Notes: a model not told the origin generated them from the letters alone. Positions 30,464-42,713 are shown, counted from the stretch's first letter. The stretch is DNA of 64,000 bases from Przewalskia tangutica (GCA_029844215.1 CM056726.1:36759001-36823000), one strand, 5' to 3'. Translations and numbers: made by a program.

Positions 30464-31180
30464 CATGGTTGTTAAATGATGCTCGTAATGTTTTTAGAGA
30501 GGGGCCGAATGACGAGGCAAAAAAGTTTTTTAAGTTAGTTGAAGAAGGTCAGGAGGAACTATATCCCGGATGCAAGAAACATTCAAAGCTTTCCTTTATG
30601 ATTCAACTATTTATTTTGAAGTATGATTACAGACTTATCAATGTTATATTTGTTGATATATTAGAGCTTGTAAGGGAGGTGTTACCCGATGCAAAATTGC
30701 CTAAGTCTTTTAATGAAGCGAAGCTTGTTTTAAGAGTACTAGGGTTGTATTATACTAAGATAGATGCATGCCCCAATGATTGCATGTTGTATTAGGAAGA
30801 ACATGCAAATGCTACAAGATGCCATGTTTGTGAGACGCCAAGATGAAAGTAGAATGATACAGAGAATGACACACAACATGAAAATGGAAAGATCCATAGG
30901 ATTCCTAATAAGATCCTTAGGTACTTTCCAATAAAGAAAAGATTGCAAAGGTTATTTATGTGCGAAGAGACGGCGAAGTACATGACATGGCATGCTGATG
31001 GGCGTAAAAACGATCGGATTTTACAAGATCCAGTGGATGGCCAAGCTTGGAAAGAGTTTGATTCTATATACTAAAAGTTTGCAGAGGATCCGCGCAATGT
31101 GAGGTTGGGGCTAGCCACAGATGGATTTGGCCCATTCAACTCGATGAGCATTGTTCATAGTACATGACCTGTTATATTGA
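30464..31180 (+). pseudogene. CACTA TNP2-type transposase, central part
   Basis: The open frame 30469-30795 reads from WLLNDARNVFREG through LELVREVLPDAKLPKSFNEA to YYTKIDACPNDCMLY, the conserved centre of TNP2 transposases. A stop and small shifts follow. Then come KIPNKILRYFPIKKRLQRLF, EETAKYMTWHADGR, DGQAWKEFD and RLGLATDGFGPFNSMSIVHS, all typical TNP2 blocks. The match stops near 31170, and I do not see the rest of the catalytic region. It directly continues the N-terminal domain at 7858-8143 once element A is removed. Confidence 0.87.
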
Positions 31181-31239
31181 TTACGAGTATATTCTTGATT
31201 CTAGACCTTTATCTATTACTAATGTGTCGCTTTAATGAT

Positions 31240-31486
31240 TGATATAGAAAAAGTATATGGTTGCTGAAGATGGAAGGAAATAAGTAATGGAGGTAGTTAA
31301 TGCAAGTTGGCGTAGTTATAAATGCATATTTAAGAAGAATCACTTCTATAAATATGATAGTGATGAGTTAAGATGGTTTCAAACCTGACACTATTTCAGT
31401 ACCTCAGTTTCAGGACCTCTTAAATTATTGGCATTGTGAACAGATCTCAGTATTCAATTAAATTTGCGTATATTTTCGTGTAATAA
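31240..31486 (+). pseudogene. CACTA second ORF (TNP1-like) relic, first piece
   Basis: Frames read KKYMVAEDGRK, then VMEVVNASWRSYKCIFKK then NHFYKYDSDELRWFQT, and ISVPQFQDLLNYWHCEQIS. The WRSYK...KK and LLNYW blocks are typical of the second protein encoded by plant CACTA elements. Stops interrupt it. It is cut at 31486 by the Tat-type element, whose AATAA duplication is at 31482-31486. It follows TNP2 with a gap of only about 70 bp, suggesting the end of tnp2 has been deleted. Confidence 0.65.
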
Positions 31487-32867
31487 TGTTAGCGATTTAT
31501 CCACACACTTAACGCAAGTGCACGTATCGTGACAAGTAATATAGTCTGGGTAAGACCAAATATCGTCCTCAGAGACTGGTTTTCAAGTACCGGTTATCTA
31601 TTCTATGGTGTCTATTTAGTCAACGTAAATTGGGTTGGGTTTTTAGACTAATAATCAAAACTAATACAGGAAATAAACTAATTATGAAAATACTTTGATT
31701 TAAATCAGTTATGATGGAAATAGGGCTTCCAATCTCCTCAACTATCCGCTCGCTTTAATCTTTAATGCAATAATAAAGGTTCTTCTTTTATATTGAGATA
31801 ACAGGTTAACTAAGTCGTTTTATATTCCGGTTAGGATATATAAACACTCAACCCCGATGCAGAACCCTTCTATCTTTCGATGATAGGATTTACCACAAAG
31901 GAGGATTAAGAACAATAACCTATTAAACTACACAAGTATCGGGGTACTTTCGTCCACGATTTTAACCTATGTTTATTCAACTATATCATATTCACAATCT
32001 CCCCTTTCAGATCTAGATTAGAAATCATATATGTGATGATAATTAGTGATCAATTAATTACCAAGCAATAAAAGCAATTATTGAATAAATCTCAACTATA
32101 TAAAGAAGAAACCAAAACCATGCATTAAATAATAAAAACGAGGTTCAAGTGATTCGAACGGAAAGCCCTAATTAAATTTTAGCTCCTAGACATAGACATG
32201 CTCAAGAACTAATACAAACCAACATAAACTGAATTAAAACAAAGGAAAGAAGAAAAGAAAATAATACTGAAAAGCCTCCAAAGTTGTATTGTCTCATTGA
32301 ATGGTGTTATGAAATATTTACAAGATGGTGGAATGATGGATTGTAGAATAAGGTCTAAGGAGATATCTTTATAATGAGCATGATTTTAGGGATTTTATAG
32401 GTTTTGTAGGTAGGAAAAGTTATTTCTTTTGGACTCTGAAAATGTGTCAAATTCGGCCCAGAAATCTGATTTTTCCACGTTGGCGCCACGACCCTGAGAA
32501 TCGGCGCCGTGGCACTGAAACTCCTGCAGCAAATCTGACCGCAAATATATCAGCCAAGGGCGCTGATGGCAGCGCTGCACGGCGCCGGCTTTATGGCAGT
32601 TTTTTCGTTCTTGTCCTTTTTTCGTCCAGACTTCGTTTGATCTCTTTTATATTTCCCGAGACTTCTTATACTTCATTTATTGGCTCTTTTAGTGTGCAAT
32701 TCCATCTCAATTATGCTCATTTCCTTTCCTTTTCTCCATTTCTCCATTTTGACCGTTGTGACACAAAAGAAAGGAAAAACACACCTAATACTATACTAAA
32801 CATAAACGAAATGAATAAAATATTAACTAAAAATGACTCAAAAAGTGTATATAAAATACACCTAACA
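31487..32867 (-). repeat. Left LTR (3' LTR) of the Tat-type element
   Basis: The LTR is 1381 bp and matches 35294-36668 throughout. On the minus strand TATAAAAT lies at 32392-32399. A GC-rich GGCGCC patch lies upstream of it at about 32480-32592. Confidence 0.92.
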
Positions 32868-32886
32868 AATACCCCCAAACTTAAAC
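32868..32886 (-). promoter_or_regulatory. Polypurine tract of the Tat-type element
   Basis: On the minus strand this reads AGTTTAAGTTTGGGGGTAT, directly before the 3' LTR. It supports the minus orientation. Confidence 0.65.
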
Positions 32887-32889
32887 TTT

Positions 32890-34380
32890 GCTCGTCCTCG
32901 AGTAAAGTACTAAACAAAGACAAAACAAAACGAACAAAGACTCTATGAAATGGATCAAGTAGTTATAGCAATGCTTCTTCAAAATCATGGATGAAAGATG
33001 AGATAATATGTTAGAACATATTTAGCATGAATAATCAACAATCTAGAATTTCAAGTTAGATATTTCGCAAATTCACTTAGATCATGTTCAATGGAAATAC
33101 AAACACCTAACCTATGCATGTCAATTTCATTCCATCTTTTCCAAATGCTATAGACCTGCTTACTTGCTATTCTCCACTAATCATGGAAATACATATTAAA
33201 GATCATCAGGACTTTCAAGGGTTGTAATGTAGGCTTAGGCAGGGGTAGGTAAAAATAGGCATTTAAGCTCAATTACGTACCATAAACACTTTTCATTCAA
33301 CTCATTTTCCTTCTTTTTGATTTCTTTTTTAGTTTCGTACCCACTTTCTCCCCTCTTTTCTTTTGAGAGAATGATATGTATTATAAATAACAGGCACCCC
33401 CAAACTTAGACTTTTGCATATTTTTTATTGGGGTGCATCAAAATTTTCAATTCTCTTTTTGTTTCTTTTTCAACATTTTTCATCCCACTAACTTTCAATT
33501 ATCACTTATGACACAAACATGGAATCATATGATGTCAAAGAAAGATCTTATTTTAGGCTCAAAGGGGCTGACTAGTGATACAATTTATGTCAGGATAGGT
33601 AATGAATGGTCAGAAGAGCTATCAAAAAAATGTCTGAATCATCTCCCTAAACATGTACATCTTAACTATTTCGCCTCAAATAACAAGCAAACAAATTTTC
33701 TAGACATTTTTCCACTTTTATTTCCATAACTGACACACATAAGCTAAGCACAAATATTCCAAAGAATTAGATGTCATAAATTTTTGGCATATCTAACTTA
33801 AGCACACAGATTGTCGCTTTTAATTCCATTACATTATCCCACTTTATCCACTCAATATCTTTAGCAACTACAACATGCATGATCCATAAAAAAAAATTAT
33901 GACTCAAAAACACAAAAACAAAAAATAAAAAAAATAAAAAAAGATTCAAAAACAAGACCTTAACAAAATAAGACATCCCCCCAAACTTAATCGACACATT
34001 GTCCCCAATGTGTGAAGACTAAAAAAAATAGGGACAACTTACTGACACAACACAACGGATATAACAGAGGTAGGGGAGGAAAAATTCTGGAATTTGCACT
34101 GCGTCTGGGCCTCTGAACTTTCAGCGCCGTGGTCCTGCATGTGGGCGCCACAGCACTGATAACGACTTTTCCCTATTTTCAGCGTTTTTTCTCCTTTTTC
34201 TGTTCGGGGTCCGCTCCTAGTCCACCTGTCATCCAACAACACTAGACAAGAACACAAGACCGTAAGATTGTTCAAGACAAAATAAAATAAACTAAAAACA
34301 GAAATTGAAATAACTTAATTAATAAATATTGAGTTGCCTCCCAACAAGCGCTGTCTTTAACGTCTTTTAGCCGGACACAA
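32890..34380 (-). other. Tat-type element interior without a recognised gene
   Basis: This stretch is AT-rich. Open frames (33433-33729 plus, 33767-33997 minus, 34039-34275 minus) have no domain and low-complexity parts. A GGCGCC-type patch like that of the LTRs lies at 34110-34160. Confidence 0.5.
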
Positions 34381-35141
34381 TTAACCTTTACTAGTGCCTG
34401 ACAGCTCCTTCTGCGAACTGCTTGCAATCCGCACAGTTATTTTTGCAGGTCTCACTTTTCCTACAACACCTTTGTCGAACAAGGGCCTCAGATCTAAGAT
34501 TATCCCCCAATTCCACAAGACATGCTTGTCTTTTAGGCTCTCTATAATGTAGGGATCAGTGAATCTCCCTACATCTCTCAACTTTTGGGGGTGCCCTTGA
34601 GGGTATGGACTTTCTGGTTGAGGTTCAGCAATGACCTTTGGTGTAGTCTTTTCCGAAATAGGGTGGTCCTCACTGACCTCTTCTTTATCTACACCAACTA
34701 TATCTCCAAATTCTTCAACAGCTTGTTGTGGTTCAGGTTCCATAATCTGCTCACCATTCCTCTTAACTGGGTCACTTGGTGGACTTTCTTGAGGTGTAAT
34801 GGTTACCATGTCCATCAGTTGCCCGATTTGTGGTTCCCAATTCAGAATTTGTTCCATTGGAGTTTCCAAGTTCTGAAGAGGGGGTCTTACTTCCACCATG
34901 AATTGAGTTTGGATGGTTGTGAGTGCCAACAATGCTGCTCTCAATTCGTCTGCCTCGATCGGGCCCGACTGTGGTCATGAAATTTCCCTTGAGGATTCTG
35001 GCATTGGGTGAGCCTGAGTAAGGCTTCCTGCAGCTCGTTTAGATCTTCCTGTGGAGCCTGTGGGTTAAATTATTGTTGATGATACTGCTGATGTGGATAG
35101 TAGTCGTAGTACTGCTTCCCATGATAGTAGTAGTAGTCCAT
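34381..35141 (-). pseudogene. Unidentified decayed ORF of the Tat-type element
   Basis: The probable start is at 35141 (minus), reading MDYYYYHGKQYYDYYPHQQY, a striking Tyr/Gln/His-rich start. A stop follows the next HQQ. The frame goes on through LNELQEALLRLTQCQN and, after a shift, into a 187-residue open stretch (34944 down to 34381). That stretch holds LRAALLALTTIQTQF, an acidic Pro/Glu-rich middle and DKHVLWNWGIILDLRPLF near the end. I know no family for it. Its position after the primer site suggests a gag-like or accessory protein, but no capsid motif or zinc knuckle is visible. Confidence 0.55.
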
Positions 35142-35270
35142 GTGCCTTTTTTTACCTACAAAATAAGAAAAAAAACAAAAAATGATAACAAGATGCTCGC
35201 AGAACAACTTGTTCTTGGAGCAACCAAATTAGAAATAAGAATAGATAAATCGATATTGAACTACGCCAGC

Positions 35271-35287
35271 CCCCGGCAACGGCGCCA
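35271..35287 (-). promoter_or_regulatory. tRNA-Asp-type primer binding site
   Basis: The minus strand reads TGGCGCCGTTGCCGGGG, a perfect complement to the 3' end of plant tRNA-Asp, 6 bp from the LTR end. Confidence 0.88.
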
Positions 35288-35293
35288 AAAACT

Positions 35294-36668
35294 TGTTAGC
35301 GATTTATCCACACGCTTAACGCAAGTGCACGTATCGTGACAAGTAATATAGTATGTGTAAGACCGAATATCATCTCCAGAGACTGGTTTTCAAGTACCGG
35401 TTATCTATTCTATGGTGTCTATTTGGTCAACATAAATTGGGTTGGGTTTTTAGACTAATAATCAAAACTAATGCAGAAAATAAACTAATTATGAAAATAC
35501 TTTGATTTAAATCAGTTATGATGGAAATAGGGCTTCCAATCTCCTCAACTATCCGCTCGCTTTAATCTTTAATGCAATAATAAAGGTTCTTCTTCTATAT
35601 TGAGATAGCAGGTTAACTAAGCCGTTTTATATTCCGATTAGGATATATAAACACTCAACCCCGATGCAGAACCCTTCTATCTTTCGATGATAGAATTTAC
35701 CACAAAGGAGTATTAAAAACAATAACCTATTAAACTACACAAGTATCGGGGTACTTTCGTCCACGATTTTAACCTATGTTTATTCAACTATAGCATATTC
35801 ACAATCTCCCCTTTCGGATCTCGATTAGAAATCATATATGTGATGATAATTAGTGATCAATTAATTACCAAGCAATCAAAACAATTATTGAATAAATCTC
35901 AACTATATAAAAAAGAAACCAAAACCATGCATTAAATCATAAAAATGAGGTTCAAGTGATTCGAACGAAAAACCCTAATTAAAGTTTAGCTCCTAGCCAT
36001 AGACATGCTTAAGAACTGATACAAACCAACATAAACTGAATTAAAACAAAGGAAAGAAGAAAAGAAAATAATACTGAAAAGCCTCCAAAGTTGTTTTGTC
36101 TCCTTGAATGGTGTTATGAAATATTTACAAGATGGCGGAATGATGGATTGTAGAATAAGGTCTAAGGAGGTATCTTTATAATGAGCAGAGTTTTAGGGAT
36201 TTTATAGGTTTTGTAGGTAGGAAAAGTTATCCCTTTTGGACTCTGAAAACGTGTCAAATTCGGTCTAGAAATCTGATTTTTCCGCGTCGGCGCACGGCCC
36301 TAAGATTCGGCGCCGTGGCGCTGAAACTCATGCAGCAAATCCGACCCCGCATTAATATTGGCGCCGCGGCGCCGGCCACAGCGCCGGCTTTATGGCAGTT
36401 TTTCCGATTCTTGTCATTTTTTCGTCCGGGCTTCGTCTGATCTCTTCTATATTTCCCGAGACTTCTTAGACTTCATTTATTGGCCCTTTTAGTGTGCAAT
36501 TTCATCTCAATTATGCTCATTTCCTTTCCTTTTCGCCATTTCTCCATTTTTGACCGTTGTGACACAGAAGAAAGGAAAAACACACCTAATACTATACTAA
36601 ACATAAACGAAATGAATAAAATACTAACTAAAAATGACTCAAAAAGTGTATATAAAATACACCTAACA
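35294..36668 (-). repeat. Right LTR (5' LTR) of the Tat-type element
   Basis: The LTR is 1375 bp. The TATAAAAT equivalent is at 36199-36206 (minus), with the GC-rich patch at 36285-36395, which includes GGCGCCGCGGCGCC. Confidence 0.92.
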
Positions 36669-36673
36669 AATAA

Positions 36674-36992
36674 TGAGGTAATATTATTCTAACTTATTAT
36701 TTTTATCTCACATGCAGAATGTAAGGCAAATAGAGACAATCGTCTATTGTTAGTGATATGCACACGATGGGTCGGTCGTAAGTCGTTTACAATGTTACGT
36801 CATGAATTGGTATGCACTTTTCTTTTTCAATAATTGAATTATCTCTTTGACCATTAATTCTCACTAATTTTAATTTGTAAAAATTAAGGCTTAGATATTT
36901 GTGTGCTAAATTTAATTTTGTTTTTATAGTAAAAAAAGGATCCGATTATGAAAGAACCTTCTCAAGAAAAGGTCTAAAAAGAATCAAGGAAA
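36674..36992 (+). pseudogene. CACTA second ORF relic, second piece
   Basis: This piece resumes after the Tat-type element. A frame reads ECKANRDNRLLLVICTRWVG then RKSFTMLRHEL, matching the NK(A)NR...GRKSF block of CACTA second ORFs. GTATGC after HEL and TTTTTATAG at about 36921-36929 look like intron borders. The piece ends where the truncated LTR of Ogre-like element B starts. Confidence 0.6.
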
Positions 36993-37956
36993 AAAGTTGA
37001 TTTATTGACTAAATGCATGTATTTACTTGCTAACTTGATCTTGATAAACATGATGCATAAAAATACTTAGTTCTGTAATTGAGGAAAAATCAATTTGTCA
37101 TGCCTTAACTTCATGATTAGATATGCGAATTAAATTGTTAGGTAAAAAGATTAGACATGCAATACAAGCCTAAGATAAATAACTAGGGGAAGACCAAATT
37201 TATAATACCCAATTACTTTCTGAATTATTGATTTAAAGTTTAACTATTCTAAGTGTCCTACTAATTAGAGTAGCATTAGGCAAATAATTACAACAAATGA
37301 ATGGGGCGGGGGTAGAAAATCAAAAGAGGACTCGAAGGCATGGAGGTATCATTCCGCCTGTGGTTTGAGATTTCTGATGCAAGATGCGGCAATGAACATA
37401 GATGCGGGTCTTCATTTAAAGTAGCTCATGATGAGTCTCGCCATGAGACTCTTCATTTTTGCTCCGATGCGTTTCATGTAAAAATAAGAAAAGATAAGGA
37501 TTAGTATATGTCCCGAATTCTATAATAAATGAGTACTTAGAATAAATCATGTAATTTATGTTTTTAGTCCGTATGCCGTGATCAGTAAGGCCCAACAGAT
37601 AGCCAATAACAGGAAGCAGGCAAAATGGGCCCAGTCTAGACATAAACTCGCAGGCCCACAAGCAATGCAAAGACAGGGGGAGAACGGAGAATAACGATTT
37701 ACGGCCTGAGGGTAGACAGTTAGACATCACACCATTTAAGCAGAAAAGATAAACCAAACTTCAGATTCTATGTTCCAGAAAAACGAGATAATGGGCCCAG
37801 AATTTAGCCAATCAGTTTTATAATAAGGCCTAGATGTAGGTTTCTTTGAGATTTATAAGAAGAAATTGATTTAGTCCTGTATGTGCAACAAATCATTTAA
37901 CAAACGTAAGGGTCCTTATTCATATGTGAGGCGGACATAAAAGATATTCACAATAA

Positions 37957-38037
<81 letters not shown>

Positions 38038-38110
38038 TATATATACCCGAATGTAAAAGTAGAATAACCTTGATGTGCCAATGTGTATAACCATATCTGC
38101 ATCCATATAT

Positions 38111-38156
<46 letters not shown>

Positions 38157-39824
38157 CTTAAGACATGCTACCCTTAACCACACAAATTTCTCTGAATGGG
38201 ATGAGCAAGTTACACAGAGACAAGCATATTTTGACAGTTTAGCTAACCATTGTCCTAAGGATTTGAAAACCACACCATACCTCCATTCATTCACTATACT
38301 TAACATCCCACACTCACGTATTCCAGACTTACAAGCATGCTAATAAAGATCCACATTTTCAAACCATATAAGGTGCAAGAACAGGACAAAGCATGCAGAC
38401 AGACTGATATCAGCTTTCATTCACGCAATACTCAAGTAGACAATAATATCATAACAAGTATAGGAAACTGATCTATGAAATGAAGGTTAATGCACACGGG
38501 TCAAACATGTATACTAAGAATGATGACTACTATCACAGAACAAAGGTATTTCATTCTTAGGCAAGCAGGAATGACCATAATCACTTCAACAGATACGGTT
38601 AGGGGTCATATAGAATAAGATACTCACATAATACCAACAATAACTTAACATGCTTATTAATTATAATCAAACATTAAATATGCTAACGCTTAACTTAATA
38701 ACCATAATCAGCCATCGACCCTGCTTGATTTTAACTCGTTAGACATAAACAATATCTAATCATGCTTAATTAATCATACTAATAAACACGAACGAACATC
38801 TAACTAAATATGATTTATCACAGAGAAAACATAAGACAGAGCACCAAAACATAGAAGTAAACTAGGACTGAGAGGAATTTAATTTTACCTTCTCCGGGCA
38901 GAGAACCGAGGCAGCGTATCAAGTCATCGATCCACTCGAAGTTGCGATGCGATTTGAGGGACGAAATTTCTGCTTTGCAAATAGAACTTCTGTTAAAAAA
39001 TGACTTCTAGTGATTCTAAGTTGTTGTGGGTTCTTGCCCTTTCTTTTTGCTAATTTCGAATCATTCTCCGGATGTTTACTCTGTGGAAATTGATGCCTCC
39101 CGATGCCTATTGCATGTGTAAAAATTGATATTTATAGCCTTGATTTAGGTTTTGATTTATGGTAAAATTTTGGGATGATATTAACACGATTTCAGTACTG
39201 ATTTTGTTTTTTCATTATGGTATGTTTGGGTCGATTTTATGTAGGATTGTTAAGTTACGATTTTGGTACCATTCAGTTATGGTAAGTTGTATGGGTGGCG
39301 ATAAGGGGAAGATTTGGTTACGCCGGATTCTCCGGCGAGAATCTCGGCTGGGTGTGGACGGCGATGGTAAGTTTATTTGAATGGCTGCTAGGGTTTTGAG
39401 GTTATGAAAAAAATGGGGTAAGGGGAATATAGTAAGAAGAGTGGTTTTGGGCTTCGTTTTTACGGGTTCTGTCCGGTTGGGCCTATTTGTTTTGGGCTGC
39501 GTTTTTGGACGAAAATAAAAGCTTATGGGCTGCGGGTATTTAAAAGGCTGTTAGTATGTTTTAATTTAGGTTTAGTTTAAGTGTATTTTATTAGTTTTCG
39601 CTTGGATTTAAATTATATAAAAATATCTATAGAATTGTGTTGGAGTATTATGATATTTAAGGAGTGTTTAATGCTCTATATAAAATGCAGCGCTATTATT
39701 ATATTGCTTATTTATGTATGTATATGTTTATATATGCGTGTATTATTATTTTGCGGTATTTACAAAAATTCTTTTAATTTATTGATTATTAATTGGAATA
39801 GAGGGTCAAAATTGAGTGTCAATA
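36993..39824 (-). repeat. Left LTR (3' LTR) of Ogre-like element B, truncated
   Basis: It starts abruptly at TTGATTTATTGACTAAATGC, which corresponds to the inside of the right LTR at 44095. TATAAATA (minus) lies at 39129-39136. Long AT runs lie at about 37959-38046 and 38106-38152. The IYIYIY open frame across them is an artefact. Confidence 0.88.
37959..38152. repeat. AT dinucleotide microsatellites in the LTR
   Basis: There are two AT runs separated by unique sequence. The right LTR has the same two sites with different lengths (about 45034-45054 and 45120-45166), so they changed after insertion. Confidence 0.9.
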
Positions 39825-39957
39825 ACTTGTTCCTCTTTGACTGGAGATGATGGAAGAGTCTTCAGACAAAGACGTTGACTTATGCCAATTTTGTCTCGAT
39901 CATCAGAATTAGAATGTAGATTAAGAAATACATGGGCAAATGCCGATTCAAAAATTT

Positions 39958-40187
39958 GTCCCAGTATCGAATTATTATGACATTGTATCGTGGTGATAGA
40001 AACTGACACTGGGTTATTGGCATTGGAAAATTATGGAATGGTTGACAAGCGGGCTGACACAGATTTAAAATGTGTCCCAGTGTCGAATTATGATGACGTT
40101 GGGTTACTGTGGTGACGCTCTTAACAAAAGGCGAAATTGACGCTGATTTAAAATTTTGTCTCAATGTCGAATTATGATGACACTGGG
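39958..40187 (-). other. CCCAGTGTC hairpin copies in Ogre-like element B
   Basis: Three decayed copies lie at 39960-39987, 40076-40103 and 40160-40187. Each keeps GAATTATGAT or a close variant as loop (the complement of the element A loop) and imperfect CCCAGTGTC/GACACTGGG arms. A half copy lies near 40007. Confidence 0.78.
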
Positions 40188-40639
40188 TTATTGGAGAGTA
40201 GATCGACGCTCGAGGTCGCTTTTGCCCTTTGTTTGGAAGACTGGCCCCCAACAAATTGCCCCGGTTCGCTGTAAGAGAAAAATCCACATTGCGCTCCTGC
40301 ATGTTAATGCTTAATAAAAAGTTAGTGCATAACTGTTAAGGCAAAAATGATAAAGCATGAATATATAAGCGATGTGATTCTGAAAGTAGAGATGTTATCC
40401 TGGGTAGCGTGCTGGCGATGTTGTTGACGGTGTCCTTGTGTTAATGTGATGTTGCCACTGCTGCCACTGAGAATATTGACATGTTGTCCTTGCACATACG
40501 TGCTGCAATTGATCCTGTAAATTGAGGGTCCTGTAAGGTAAAGCTTAATAAAAGTTAGTGCATAACTGCTAAGACAAAATAAAGCATGAATATATAAAAA
40601 ATGTGATCAGGTGGGTAGGAATATCATCTTATGTAATGC

Positions 40640-41480
40640 AATGTCGACGCTGTTGATAGCGTCATTATGTTGATGTGCTGTGAATGATGAGATATGTTGA
40701 ATGATGTGAATGTTGATATCGTTCATGTCCAGACATGCTGAATGCTGATGTCGTCCATTCCCAGACGTACTGTAAATGCTGATGTCGTTCATGCCCAAAC
40801 GTGCTGAATGCTGCGAATGCTGATGTTGTTCATGCCCAGACGTGTTGAATGCTGCAAATGCTGAGGTCGTCCATGCTCGCATACCGCGGAATGCTAATGT
40901 CGCCCATGCCGATGTGCCGGTCATCAGAATGCCGAGGTCGCCCATGCTCGTAAGATCGCGAACGCCGATGTGATTCATGCCAGACGCGTCACGCCGCGAA
41001 CGCCGATGTCGTCCGCACGTTCGCAAGGCGTCAGAATATTGATGTCATCCATGCTCAGATATACTGCGAATGCTGATATCATCCATGCCCAGACGTGCTG
41101 AATACTGTGAATTCTGATGTCGTTCATGCTCAGACGTACTGCGAATATTGATGTTGTCCATGCTCAGACGTACTGCGAATGCTGATGTCGTTCATGCCCA
41201 GACGTACTGCGAATGCTGATGTCGTCCATGCCCAGACGTGCTAAATGCTGCGAATGCTGATGTCGTCCATGTTCAGACGTGCTGGATGCTGCGAATGATG
41301 ATATCGTCCATGTTCAGACGTGTTGAATGCTGCGAATGATGATGTCGTTCATGCTCAGACGTGCTGAATATTGATGACATCCATGCCCAGAGGTGCTAAC
41401 ATCGCGAATCGATGTCGCTCATGCCCGCACGCATCGCAAATGTTGATATCGTCCATGCTCGCACGCATCGCAAATGTTGA
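40640..41480 (-). repeat. Tandem array of about 35-45 bp units in Ogre-like element B
   Basis: The plus strand repeats GAATGCTGATGTCGTCCATG and CCCAGACGTGCTGAATGCTG with variants, about 20 units. It lies between the gag relic and the 3' LTR in element orientation. The array at 23600-24060 of element A is homologous. Confidence 0.9.
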
Positions 41481-41489
41481 TGCCGCCCC

Positions 41490-42713
41490 ATGCGCGCACG
41501 CCGACCAATGACCATCTGAGGAGCAGGTTTTGGCAAGGGAACATGTCTATTCCTTCGGGGATAGGTTGATGATTTATCCCTCTCATCTTTCTCGGTTAGT
41601 CCAACAGTCCCATTCAGACTGCTTTCTCCATTGACAGTAATCATGTTATGCCGGGCGTTATCAGGATTACTATGATTTGGCAAGGAATCATTATGCTCAT
41701 TGGGGGAGGCGTCTTTCAGCTGAATGACTCATTCTTTGATCAATTCCTCGATTTTGTGTTTGAGTGTATAGCAATTTCCCCTGTCATATCCGGTGGATCC
41801 GGAGTGATATGCATAATGTTTAGTTTCATTGTGCCCTCTGAAACTGGGTCTGGGAACATTTCTTGGGATTGGTTGGAGTATCCCTGCAACTCTCAACCTC
41901 TCGTACAACTGCGACAAAGCCTCGGCTAGAGGAGTGTATGTTTTGGATGACTTTTTCTTGGAATTTCGGTGGGGTGCGGGTTCATTTAGTGGATGGGCTT
42001 TTGGATGCGGTGTGTATATAGGTGGATACCGTAAGGAGTTATCATATATATCACAAAAAACTTCTTTCCGCTGAGTGACTCCTTCTCTGATCAGCGTCTC
42101 GATCTTATGGTAATTTCCGATGTTATGCCCAGTGACTCCAGAGTGGTATGCGCAATGATTGGTCTCATCATACCATTATGTAATGGGATTAGGGACCCTC
42201 CCTGGAATCGACTGAAGTATCCCTGCAGCTCTCATCCTTTCATACATCTGGGGCAAAGGTTTAGCTGGATGGATGTATGTTTTTTGTGGCCTTTTGTCAT
42301 AGTTTGCATTTGGCTTGGGTATGACAGACATTTGGTTTTGTGAGTATGTAGGTAGGTATGATGAGAAATATATGGGTGCTTGGGATGTATTGTATAAGTT
42401 GAGTGTGGTAAACGAGATATGGAGTAAGTGGGTATTGGTAATAATGTGAAGGATTTAAGTTGTTTTGGTTACTTGAACTGATGAGTAGCTTGGTGAGGTT
42501 TCAGAGCCTCTTAATTTCTGCCTGCAGGGTTTCCATTCGTTGCGGTAATTGGGTGAGGTGTTCGACTTGATCTGTAGTGTTTTTCTTTTTTGAGGCATCC
42601 GCTTCGTTCATAGGGACTGAGACAGGTCCCCAATCATTCTGCTCATATGCCCCTGAATCAGTCATGTCACTGGATCGTGCCTTTGATCTTGTGAAGTATT
42701 GATGTTCTGTCAT
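41490..42713 (-). pseudogene. Ogre-like element B gag relic with a duplicated C-terminal block
   Basis: The minus-strand start at 42713 reads MTEHQYFTRSKARS and ends after a coiled-coil-like EHLTQLPQRMETLQAEIKRL. Downstream, at about 42260-42060, a frame reads AAGILQSIPGR and CAYHSGVTGHNIGNYHKIET. At about 41925-41730 it reads LYERLRVAGILQPIPRNVP and YAYHSGSTGYDRGNCYTLKH. These are the conserved C-terminal gag motifs of Tat/Ogre elements, present twice in tandem. The capsid centre is missing and the frames shift. No protease, reverse transcriptase or integrase follows, so the element is a deletion derivative. Confidence 0.75.

Larger units (their letters stand above)
31487..36668 (-). mobile_element. 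Non-autonomous Tat-type Ty3/gypsy element, inserted in reverse
   Basis: The element is 5182 bp between AATAA duplications (31482-31486 and 36669-36673). The LTRs start TGTTAG and end CTAACA on the plus strand. Orientation is set by the interior. Next to the right LTR, on the minus strand, is a perfect tRNA-Asp-type primer site, and next to the left LTR is a purine-rich tract. The interior is about 2.4 kb with one decayed unknown frame and no reverse transcriptase or integrase. The tRNA-Asp primer is typical of Tat and Athila elements, and the family name is inferred from that. Confidence 0.85.

Noticed and set aside
37920..38306. 128-residue frame with IYIYIY runs
   Set aside because: It is AT microsatellite translated on the minus strand.
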